This document shows, piece by piece, positions 24,765 through 35,400 of a DNA stretch of 64,000 nucleotides. A program made the position numbers and the translations under genes. This stretch comes from Fragum whitleyi (lineage: Eukaryota; Mollusca; Bivalvia; Cardiida; Cardiidae): NCBI GenBank assembly GCA_948146395.1, contig OX411543.1, positions 57,093,689 to 57,157,688 on the forward strand. The letters are read 5' to 3'. Position 1 is the stretch's first letter. Each line of letters opens with the position of its first letter. Below the pieces are notes generated by a model, which did no database searches, had not been told where the DNA came from, and was given only the letters and a program-made list of their open reading frames with translations.

Positions 24765-25092
24765 TTTGATCTTATAACTAAACAAATATCCGTATGATAA
24801 CATCCCATATGATATTTTTAATGATATCACATAGTTATTTTTAAAACAATGATATAATGCGGTTATTTTTAGAAACTTGCATTTCAGTTAGAAACATCGA
24901 CGAAAACAAGACAAATAGAGGCTATAAGATAGATATTATACATACTAAGTGTATTGAATGAAAAAAAATATCTGATTCGGTTAAGAAAACTGATAATTGT
25001 CTCGGCAAAGCCTCGACAATTGTCAATTTTCCCAATCTCGTTAGATATTTTTTTCATACAATACACTAAGTACGTATTATATATATATAACA
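24765..25092 (+). mobile_element. foldback element, family B, copy 3
   Basis: Same order and orientation as copy 1: AACAAATATCCGTATGATAA, AACATCGACGAAAACAAGAC, CATACTAAGTGTATTGAATG, palindrome arms at about 24960-25050, CACTAAGTACGTATTATATA and then a short (TA)n. Confidence 0.75.
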
Positions 25093-25323
25093 AGCTGTAC
25101 ATGTAGATTAACCTTTATACATGCAGAAAAAATAGAATGAAAGTCGACAGTTTTACCCCTGTTAAGCCCGCGCAACCAATGCAGGTTGACAATGATTGAA
25201 CATCTTATTTCTCCTCATATGGTCTTTACTAAGAAGACATTTTTACTGTTTTAAAAAGTCTATAGTTTGTTCAGATTTCGAAAACAACAACAACAAACAA
25301 ACTGCTCTGCAGCCTTCATTTTT

Positions 25324-25728
25324 CAGTTAACAACATTGTGAAATTGACAAGGTGATTGATTTTGGAGTGATTAAGTAATGATATTGAATGATTGTGTGGA
25401 GCGAGTTTCGAGTGAATTAACAGGATGAACAAAATTAGCGATATTGATTACCTCCCTCTGATGAAATGTGCATACAAGTTCTATAGATAGCTTTCTATTT
25501 CTTCCAAAAACCTATTAGACGCTTACAATTGGAATTATATCATTGAAATCGCGATGTTCCTCTATCAAAATTTATTTTGAATGACGTTGTTGATTCTGTA
25601 CTTTTCAATAGGTCGAACTTTTTTTAACGGTTTGAGTGAGTGTTTGGAATATATGAATGGAACGCTGAGAGATCGATTTAGAATGGTTTTGATTGAGGCG
25701 AAATTCAATCTCACGATGTAACTAACTA
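25324..25728 (+). mobile_element. family A element (+), left palindrome arm deleted
   Basis: CAGTTAACAACATTGTGAAA to CTCACGATGTAACTAACT. Between GAGTGAATTAACAGGATGAAC and TAGCGATATTGATTACCTCC the left arm of the palindrome is lost. Right-half landmarks are intact (TGGTTTTGATTGAGGCGAAA region, GTTTGAGTGAGTGTTTGGAA). Confidence 0.75.
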
Positions 25729-26136
25729 TTTATATACTAAGAGAAAGTATTTTCCTAGCTGTTTAGAACTACTGCTGTAAAAATGTTTCTTAAGAAGCCA
25801 GACAAGAGAATTTTATACACACCTACAATTTATGTAATTTCTCAGGAGTTGTATTGGAATTGATATGTCTGAAACGTGATTCGATTGAAAGAAAAGATAA
25901 GTTTGAAATAATTGAAGTCGGCATTAAATGAAGATATATCCCCATGGTAAACATGAAAAGTGTCCGCTGCCAGTGACTTTCTTTAATACGCAATGAAAAC
26001 CATCCCCTAAGAAAAATTATTTCATTACATAGAGAACAAAACTATTTTTGATTAAAGTAAAAGACTTCTCTTTCTAGCCATTGGCTTTAAATAACTTTGT
26101 TTCTAAATATCAAGAAGGATTTGAATAATATCAGAC

Positions 26137-26415
26137 GCCGCCGTCATAGCGCAGTTGGTAGCGCTTCGGACCGTCGGCAAATCTAGAGGTCACGGGTTCG
26201 ATGCCCGACGGTGGCACTCGTTCTTTCCGACAATACGTCTCCCGCCAATGGGTCGATAATCATTAACCTATGTGGGAAAGCAGCTGGGGTCTAGGAAATA
26301 ATATTAAGGTAATACTAGTGTGAGAAATACATGTACTAGGAATCCATTGTAAGGTGGTCCAGCCGCGAATACTTAACTGCAAGGTCGTTGAAAGCGCCGT
26401 AAAGCCCCATTGAAA
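26137..26415 (+). mobile_element. SINE-2, copy 2, with tRNA-like head
   Basis: The head 26137-26215 has matched acceptor strands (GCCGCCG and CGGTGGC), an A box TAGCGCAGTTGGTAGCGC and a B box GGGTTCGATGCCC. The anticodon arm does not pair properly: the loop would be about 11 nt. It therefore reads as a tRNA-derived SINE promoter rather than a working tRNA gene. The body has GTGGGAAAGCAGCT, GTGTGAGAAATAC and GGTGGTCCAGCC, shared with the reverse copy at 16788-17005 except for the tail, and ends GCGCCGTAAAGCCCCATTGA. Confidence 0.7.
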
Positions 26416-27240
26416 TGAAATTAAATTATATCAAAATAGTAGTTAATACTCTGAGTATATCATTAGAATCTTCTTGTTTCCCAATGGGTTATGTTCTATT
26501 TGCTGCATGCTTAAGATGTGTTTTAGATCGTGAGTGTTCAATCGGTAATTGAAAGCAACGTCCAGTGCACAAAGCTTACTAAAGTTATCTTTATTCAGTT
26601 AGAAGCCTCGTAATATTCCGCAATATCTCGGAACTCATGATCTTTAACTATGTTAACCGACGTTTCCAAATGAACTCATTAGGAAACCTCGGTTTACACT
26701 GTTAAAAGTTCACTACTTTCTAAACGTTGCGAAACTATAATTGGTCCACTACCTCAAAACGACATGAAAGTACAGAATACCTAAATGTGATTTAATCTCT
26801 TTTCAAGCCAATTCGTGTAAAAAATAAACATTTTCTGGATTTAATGCTGGTAATTTGACATTTAAAACATTCTATAATTTGTTTTCTGTATATTCGAAAT
26901 GCCCTTTTTGTCTGATAATAAGTTCACACACGACTGTGTAATAAATTTACTTCAATTCACTAGAGTGTCGATGAAGCAAAGTTGTCCCAAAAATTAGGCT
27001 TTAAATTCATACTTTTATAATGTGCTGAAACAAGGCTATCGCCTAGAGTATACAATAATTCCATGTTTATGTCTTTCTGAAAGTACAAGATGCATTCTTT
27101 TATTACGGAAATATTACAAAATATCCCAAATGACTTTTTATATCTTATTCTCGAACCCATTTGAAATGTCGACTAATCCAAATTGAGCTAGGCTAAAGAC
27201 GAAAATGAAAATTGTGCGCAACTTGACAAGACATTGTCCT
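26416..27240. other. no feature recognised
   Basis: AT-rich sequence. A 66-codon reverse frame (26960-27160) has no recognisable domain. Confidence 0.4.
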
Positions 27241-27578
27241 ATAGTAAACAATATCGTTCAATTAGACAATGTGAATGATTCTGGAATGATTTTTGAACGC
27301 AATTGAATGAGTGCGACGAGTGAGTTTTCGCAAATTTCAGGATGAACAAAATCAGCGAAATTTGTGGCATCCCTTTAACAAAATATGCATACACGTTCAA
27401 TTAGCAGCTTCCCTTTTTGTCAAGTACCAATTAGACACTTACAATTTCAATTTTCTCAGTGAAATTTCGATTTTGTTCTAGCTAAATTTATTGAGTGTGC
27501 GTTTGGAATCCGAGAAAGCGCTTCAGAATGTTTTTTTTTTTTTTAGTTAAATGACCATTTCATGATGTTACTACCTAT
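27241..27578 (+). mobile_element. family A element, diverged (+)
   Basis: ACAATATCGTTCAATTAGAC ... TGGAATGATTTTTGAACGCA ... AGGATGAACAAAATCAGCGA ... TTCATGATGTTACTACCTATA. Both ends are recognisable, with the left palindrome arm and part of the right arm deleted. Confidence 0.6.
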
Positions 27579-27868
27579 ATGTAGATTTAAAATATCGTGA
27601 AAAAAAACCCAATATTTTCTCGAGTGCCACATACTAAAGTGTAAAATACAGGAGTTGTGCAGGAACGGATCACTATCATTATTTTCACCATATGTCATTA
27701 AAACTGCCCGAAAAAACACGCCACATTTTCCCTCAAATCACTTTGATTTGCGTGTACCGTGTACACTTCAAACCATCACAAATAGGTGAAGTTTCCCATA
27801 ATTCGGAAAAACGCAGTTTATTGTTAACATTGTTTTTACATATTTCGTACGAGTGTATCGATTTTTTT

Positions 27869-28731
27869 AGCTCCACTGGCTGAAAGCCACTGGGGCTATT
27901 GTCATGGCGTTGTGTCCGTCGTGCGTCCGTCCGTCCGTGCGTGCGTGCGGTCGTAAACTTTTTCTTTAAAAATCTTCTCCTCAGAAACTACTGGATGAAT
28001 TTCAACCAAACTTCACAGGAATGATCCTTGGGTGACCCTCATTCAAAGTTGTTCAAGAAATTTTGATCCAATGAAAAACATGGATTTAATGGGCGTGGCT
28101 AATTTCCAAATATGGTAAAAAGTGAGTTTTCTCAGATTCTAATTAATGGATACCAATGAAATTTTACATGAATAATCCTTATGTGACCCTTTATCAGTCT
28201 ACCAAAAATTATTGTGATCGGATGATAAATATGCATTTTATGAGCGGAGGTCATTTCTCTATATGTTATATAGTGGAAACTTTGAAAATCATTTTCTCAG
28301 AATGTATTTGATGGATATCAACCAAATTTCACTGGAATTATCCTTGGGTGACCCTTTATCAGTGTACCAAAAATTGTTATGATCGGATGATAAATATACA
28401 TTTTATGGGCGGAGGTCATTTCTCTATATGTTATATAGTGGAAACTTTGAAAATCATTTTCTCAAAATGTAATTGATGGATATCAACCTAATTTCACTTG
28501 AATGATCCTTGAGTGACCCTTTATCAGTCTACCAAAAATTATTGTGATCAGATGAAAAATATGTATTTTATGGGCAGAGGTCATTTTTCTATATGTTATA
28601 TAGTGGCACTTTTGAAAATCATTTCAACATCAGTAGAACCCAAAATATCTTAAAATCTAGTCAAATCTTAGATTTGCTTTTTCAAGAATTTCAAGCCTGT
28701 GGAGCGACTCAAGCCATTCATGGCTTTCTAG
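27869..28731 (+). mobile_element. Helitron-like repeat, family G, copy 2
   Basis: Starts TTTTTTT|AGCTCCACTGGC with the stem CTGGCTGAAAGCCA, then GTCCGTCGTGCGTCC. The end shows the hairpin AAGCCATTCATGGCTT followed by TCTAG at 28727-28731 and then T. The interior has three direct repeats of 165 bp (28131-28295, 28296-28460, 28461-28625), each with CCCTTTATCAGTCTACCAAA or close variants and GGTCATTTCTCTATATGTTA. No enzyme ORF. Confidence 0.65.
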
Positions 28732-29196
28732 TTTATTTCTCCAAAGCTTACATGTACATAAATCTGTTTCGACGAAATAGCCTTAAAAATGGTGTCTATC
28801 GTCCAAACTAAAACTGTTGTTTCGACATTGGCGTTGCCAAACAAGGGTGGCATCACCAATGTCTATAAAAATAAACACTGGGATGAGATTTATTCATAAT
28901 ATAAGGTTTTCGTTTCAAAATTCGATAGCACTGTAGAGCTATATGTACGACTTGGCCATGACAAGGGTAGTTCTTTTCGTAAAAAAGGTGAACATCTGTG
29001 AAAAGCCAATTGATACCGATACTACTGTAGCAGCGGTTCTTAGAATTTTTGCGTTATGAAGTATGGTAAAAGGCAGAAATATCGTAATTATCGTATCAAG
29101 AACTTTTCGAATATTGAGATGAAATTTCCTCACTATTTTATTCTGTTGTGATTATTTTCAAAGTACAATGTGTCGTGGAACTATTCTCACGTATAT

Positions 29197-29260
29197 GTGG
29201 CGAAAATGTGTCACCATATAGATATAATTTGATATCTATATGGTGGCAGATTTTTGCCAC
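29197..29260. repeat. hairpin just upstream of the first visible Ig exon
   Basis: GTGGCGAAAATGTGTCACCA-TATAGATAT / ATATCTATA-TGGTGGCAGATTTTTGCCAC. Arms of about 29 bp with few mismatches around ATTTG. It ends 72 bp before the exon at 29333. Confidence 0.7.
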
Positions 29261-29332
29261 GTAATACTGGATAGATACATAAAACACGCAAAATATCCTA
29301 TGTTTAAATATGTTCGTACGTTCTATTTTCAG

Positions 29333-29457
29333 TTTGTAGTATTAAAGTTATCAGACAAAGTACGCCTAAATTCCTGCCCACTCCACAGAACGTTACAGTC
29401 CATAGAGGAGAGCTAGCCAATCTTATTTGTCGGATACAAAATCTAGGTCCAAAAATG
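29333..29457 (+). CDS. Ig gene, exon a: first half of Ig1
   Basis: Acceptor TTCTATTTTCAG, donor ATG|GTGAGT. It enters in phase 1 (two bases complete a split codon) and leaves in phase 0. It encodes 41 residues including TPQNVTVHRGELANLICRIQ, a typical Ig A'-B strand with the first Cys. An exon upstream is required, because there is no start codon or signal peptide. Confidence 0.85.
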
Positions 29458-32400
29458 GTGAGTGGAAATAAGTTGTACTATTTCTTATAATATTTTATCT
29501 TTAGCTCAGTACATAGGCTCTTTGAAGCAGGATTTTATAACAACACACACATTTTAATCACTATAATGAATATAACACAACGTATTGCAGCAGCCATTTT
29601 TTTTACTGTTTTCCGAGACATTATAATCACCGTGGCGTCATTCGCGTTGGTGATGGCGTTGTCGTGACATACCTAAATCTTGGTCATTTCTCTATTGTAA
29701 TTGAAGACATCTTCATGAAACTCGACATGTGTGATCATCATCACAAGAGCTGTCCATACTATCAAGGGGGATAACTCTGGAAGCATTTTTGTAAGAGTAA
29801 TGCCCCTTTTTCGACTTGTTTTTTTTGCATTGTCCAGCACTTGCAGCCGAGCGTTGTACCCGTTAACGGTGCTTTTGTTAAAAAAATGTGCGTTTAACAA
29901 GCAATTTAGGTTCTCGATCTCCACGAGTATACACTATCTGTGACGGAAACCAAAGTTTTTAATAAAAAACATACTTTCCCGAAGAAAACAAACAGCAGCT
30001 GCATATACACAGAACACCACTTCCTCTGCAAGCCGTTCCCTTGGCTTTCTTAAGAGAAACATTAGGACACAAAACCCAGCACTTAGAGAAATGGCCTACA
30101 AAACTCTTGTCCGCCCCCAGGTGGAATATTCTTCATCAGTATGGAGTCCCTACACTGACTCAAACATTAACAAGCTGGAAATGATTCAGCGATGAGCGGC
30201 CCGCTGGACCCTGAATAACTTTTCCCCATATGCTAGTGTGACTGAGATGATCCATTTCCTAGGCTGGAGGTCCCTTGAGCAGAGGAGGTCTGACGCTCGT
30301 CTTTGTCTATTTTATGAAATCTTATATGGCATTGTAGCCATTGACATGCCTCCGTATGTTGTCTACCCACTGAGAATTCCAAGAAATTCACACCTTCTTT
30401 GCTTTCGCCAAATTCAAGCCCCAGTCAATTACTACAAATACTCATTCTACCCCCTCGCAATCGTGCAATGGAATAGGCTGCCATCACATATAGGTTTACT
30501 ACCAACCTTAGACTCTTTTAAGAGGGCAGTTAGCTAAGTCAACCATCCAACGCGTTAAATGTCAGCGCACGGTTTTTAGCTATCACTGTCAGCTTGTTTC
30601 TGACTTAACATTTGAAACCCTATAATCTTTTACTCCACACAAATCTTATGGAAACTTTTTTACTCTTTTTTTAAACAATTTTTCGACTAACACCGCACAG
30701 ACACACACCTGCACGTAATCTCCGTGAGGGGGTGATGCAGTAGAGATTCATACATACATTAAGCTTTTAAACAGTCCGGATCTTCGAGAAATAAACATTA
30801 CCTTCGATCAAAACCAGTCTTATCTGTTTATGAATGCTTTTGGAAGGAAATTGAATAGGTAAGATAGGCGAGATTTGAATAAATTTAAAGGGAGCTTTCT
30901 ATGTTAAATAATATCTAAAATAGACCTAACCCTTGTCAAAACAATTCCTAACTGCCCGCTCATCGCTCCATCATTTCAATTAAAACACAAAATATCAAAT
31001 CGTTCAAAACGCTCCGAAAGGATTCAAAACAATTGAAAACTTAATTCGAATTGATTTTGTATTGGCGAGCGTTGATTGACCCACGAAGAATTACACATTT
31101 AGTTAAAACCAAATGAGATTTTTTTATAAAGAAAATGTAGGGGCAAATCAAATATCGCTTATTTCGTTCACTAATTGGTATTATTATATCAATTCCCTTT
31201 ATATTCATTAAGAACTCATTACACTCATTCATTTTTATTCTGGAATAATTCTAAAATCATTTAGCTTAACAATTTCACGCTGTTCCTAACTGTACATGTT
31301 TTAAATTCAGAATGTTTAAATGTTTTTATGTAAAAATGTATATAGATTATAGTTGATTTTTTGACTTATAATAAACTTGACTTTTAGTCGAGAATATTAA
31401 GATTAAAAACCCTGGTTAGAAAATCGTCTCTCATTAAGTTTTTTAATTACCTTAAACGAGCGAGTTTATACATCAAATAGATTGTTTGGAGAGTTTCTTG
31501 AGATTCAAGGACGCTAATTGAGTCGAATACATGTCTGTAATGTAGTTGTATTGTCGCAAACATGGTTGGAAAAAGTGTCAAATACATATAATTCTATCTT
31601 CTTACAAGCGGCTCTTTCACGACCAATATTAATGTCACGTAGTGTCACAATTGTATTGACCATTCATCAAAATTATCAATGCACTTTCAAAAATCATCTT
31701 TCTGAGAGAGTGACAATTGTATCGGCATTATTAGAGATTGATGAAAAAACGATCGTCAATATTCTTGTCATGTAAATTATATATTGTTCGTGTATATGCC
31801 GCCTTGTATATTTATAAACTCGTGTTGAAGGAATATTCGTCGACCTGGGAATCGAACGTGGAGCCTTTCTGGCCGTGTACTAATACAGTGGGTACTGTTA
31901 GTAACATCCTGAAATGAACACTAAACCCACTCTAAATTTCTCATCTAACGCTCCATTCATTCATTCCGTACACCACTCAAACAAATCAGAAACGCTCCGA
32001 AATTCGAAATTTTATCATTCGAAACAATCGGGTACCTTCGGCGATTAGAACTACGGAATAGACCTCGGGAATGATGAGGACGCAGACATTAAAGTGCGCC
32101 ATTTTGCACGTGAGTTTTTATGACGGCAAAACGATCCAGCAAAGGATGATGTTGCAGAAAACAAAATCAACGAAAAAATAAAGGGGGGGGATATCATAAT
32201 TTGATAACAGAACGCAGTGTTTTACTGCGTTTTGTTATCAAATTATAATATGCCCAAAAGACCACCACAGACGATCGGAAAGAATGTGAATTTCTTCAGG
32301 TGTATTTAATAACCGAAGTACCACCAGGAGCCCAATTACCTAAAAATGACCCAAAAGTACTACACGTACGTCCGAAAATGAGCCCTGAATCGTTAACAAG

Positions 32401-35400
32401 GCTTCACATCTTCGATTAAGCCAAACAAACCGTTCCTTTTTAGCTCACCTGAGCACGAAGTGCTCAAGATGAGCTATTGTGATCGTAGAATGTCCGTCGT
32501 CCGTCGTCAGTCGTGCGACGTGCGTCGTGCGTCGTCCGTCGTCCACAATTTCTTTAAACATCATCTCCTCCTAAACCAGTGAGCCAATCTTGATGAAACT
32601 TGGCAGGGATGTTCCTTGGATCAAGCTCTACCAAGGTTGTTCAAATAAATGAAATCCACCCCTAGCTTTCCCTTTACCCTTAACAAAAAGGGTGAAAATA
32701 TGAAAATCTTTAAAAATCTTCTTCTCTGAAACCAGAAGGCAGACAGCTTCCATATTTGATATATAGCATCATCTAGTGGACCTCTACCAAGTTTGTTCAT
32801 ATCAAGACCCTGGGGTCATATTTGGGCTTTCCTGGGCCCAACCCTTTTTACATAGAATCAAAGAGCGAAAATCTTTAAAAATCTTCTTCTCTGAAACCAG
32901 ATGGCAGACAGCTTTCATATTTGGTATGTAGCATCGCCTAGTGGGCCTCTACCAAGTTTGTTCATATCAAGACCCTTGGGTCATATTTGGGCTTTGCACG
33001 GGTGCATCCCCTTATCTCTTATGAGCACGAAGGGAAAAAAAATGAAAATCTTCAAAAATTTTCTTCTATGAAACCAGAAGGCAGACAGCTTTCATATTTG
33101 GTATGTAGCATCATGTAGTAGACCTCTACCAAGTTTGTTCATATAAAGACCCTAGGATCATATTTGGGCTCCACCCGGGCGCAACCCTTTTTACATAGAA
33201 TCAAAGAGCGAAAACCTTTTAAAATCTTCTTTAATCGAAACCAGAGGGTACACTGCTTTCATTTTTGGTATGTAGTATCATCTAGTGGGCCCCTACCATG
33301 TTTCATATCAAGACCCTTGGGTCATATTTGGGCTCCACCCGGGCGCATCCCTTTCAGCTCATCTGAGCACGAAGGGTGAAAATAGGAAAACATTCAAAAA
33401 TCTTCTTTTTTGAAACCAGTGGGCAGACAGCTTTCATATTTAGTATGTAGCATTATCTTATGGACCTCTTCCAAGTTTGTTCATATCAAGACCCTGGGGT
33501 CACATTTGGGGTCCACCCGGGTGCATCCCTTTTTACATAGAATCAAAGAGCAAAAAGGCATATCTGTGTTGCTCTTTGCTGAAAACGTTCCATGGTATTG
33601 ATCTTAGGCAATTATCTTCTTTTTGACATCTGCCTATCTAATAAATGTGTTGTCCCAGGGGTCAAAGAGACTCAGGTGAGCGATCTAGGACCATCTTGGT
33701 CCTCTTGTACATAGAATTCAAGAGCAAAAAGGCATATCTGTCTTGCTCTTCGCTGTAAACGTTCCATGGTATTGATCTTAGGCAATTATCTTCTTTTTGA
33801 CATCTGCCTATCTAATTAATGTGATGTCCCAGGGGTCACAGAGACTCAGGTGAGCGATCTAGGACCATCTTGGTCCTCTTGTTATTCATTAGTTGGTACT
33901 GATGTGAAAGCGTCTACGAAACTATGCAAATGGGTTTATAGAACAGTTCGCATATTCTTTTTAAAGGGAGGTAACAAAATGTCGATAATTTTGACTAATA
34001 AGGACGAAATTATCGGTATTATTTTGTCCCTTACATTTCATTTATTACTCGCTCTACACCATAATTTAACATCGTTCCTATACCATTGCAAAATCAACCC
34101 CTCTTCAATTTTATGATGTTTCTAATAATAAATTTAATGGACGCTTTATTTTACGCCTTCAGTTAACTACATCGTAAAATTGACTGGGTAGTTGGCTTTT
34201 TTTTAATGTTTCCGGAATGATATTCAATGAGTCTGTAGAGCGACTTTTGAATGAAATGAGGAATACTTTAAACAATTTCAGAGAAATGGTGATCGTTTTG
34301 GACGTTTTATAATTGTTTTACTCGATTTCGGTTTTTGAGTGATTTGAATGAATGTTGATAATGAAAGAATTAAACGCTGAGTGAGCGGTTAAGAATGGTT
34401 TTGATTGGGGCGGATGTCAATTTCACGATATTACTTATTGTAAAGGCAATTGCACTTTATACCCCAATAAACGCAGTGAAAAAGACACTCATCCCTATAA
34501 TGTTAGTATTACATTAATGATAAAGAATTCAGTTGATTTCTTTTAGGCTATTCAAGAGTACATTAAAATGAATTATTTATTACAGCTTAAACCTACAGCA
34601 ATTTATAAAGAAACGCAATATTGATCTTTTATCATGCAATGAAGCCTGTATTGACCTGATATCAACTGTCTGATAACATAAAATGATATCAGACAGTCTA
34701 TTTTTAGAAACAATTGCAAACACTTTCACCTGAATTTCTTCGATTTTAAAAGGTTTTATTATGAATAAGCACAAAAAAATGTAGCATGATAATTAGAATA
34801 ACAAGTAAGTGTCTTAAGATATCAATGTTATCAGGTCTCGGCTGTGAGAAATTATCATGTTTTGATAAATTCTCCCAACCTCAACCAGATAACACTATTA
34901 TTTTTAGACACTAACATGTTATTCTCTATATCTTGCTGATTTTAAATTTTTTCCAGAGAAAAAAGGAATATTTGGAAATATCTCAACAAGACATGCTAAT
35001 TTTAAATACAATCATTTCAAAAAGACATTGAAGTTTTACCCGGAATCATTTAGTAGGAAGCAAGCAGCAGTGTAGGCTGAGATCAGACTATACTTCTGTG
35101 CAAGCTAATCTCAGTTAACACGTTCTGCAGAATATTGGTGAATTATTGAAAAGGAGATTTTATCCAGCATAGGTCAACCGGAAGTCGCATTTCCAATTTT
35201 TTTCACTGGAAGGTAGATTGATCATTCTGGATTCGGAAAATAAGCACGGTGCAAAAAGTTTCGAACCTAGACAGTCTGTGCAATCCGCGCAGTCTGACTT
35301 GGGTCGACACTTTACGCACTACCCATATGGCTTCTTTTCGCGCGACGGGTCACATTTACTAAAAGTCTTAAAGTGTAGCCACTATAAGCTTGCTTCAATA

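Noticed and set aside
26137..26215. Functional tRNA gene
   Set aside because: Acceptor and T arms pair, but the anticodon arm does not give a 7-nt loop, and a diverged second copy of the body exists at 16788; a SINE head explains it better.
1..29332. Upstream signal-peptide exon of the Ig gene
   Set aside because: I looked for ATG + hydrophobic stretch + GT donor in the right phase but found none I could defend; it may lie outside the window.
32442..33881. CRISPR-like array because of five regular repeats
   Set aside because: Units are 166-175 bp, similar over their full length with no unique spacers, and belong to a eukaryotic dispersed repeat.
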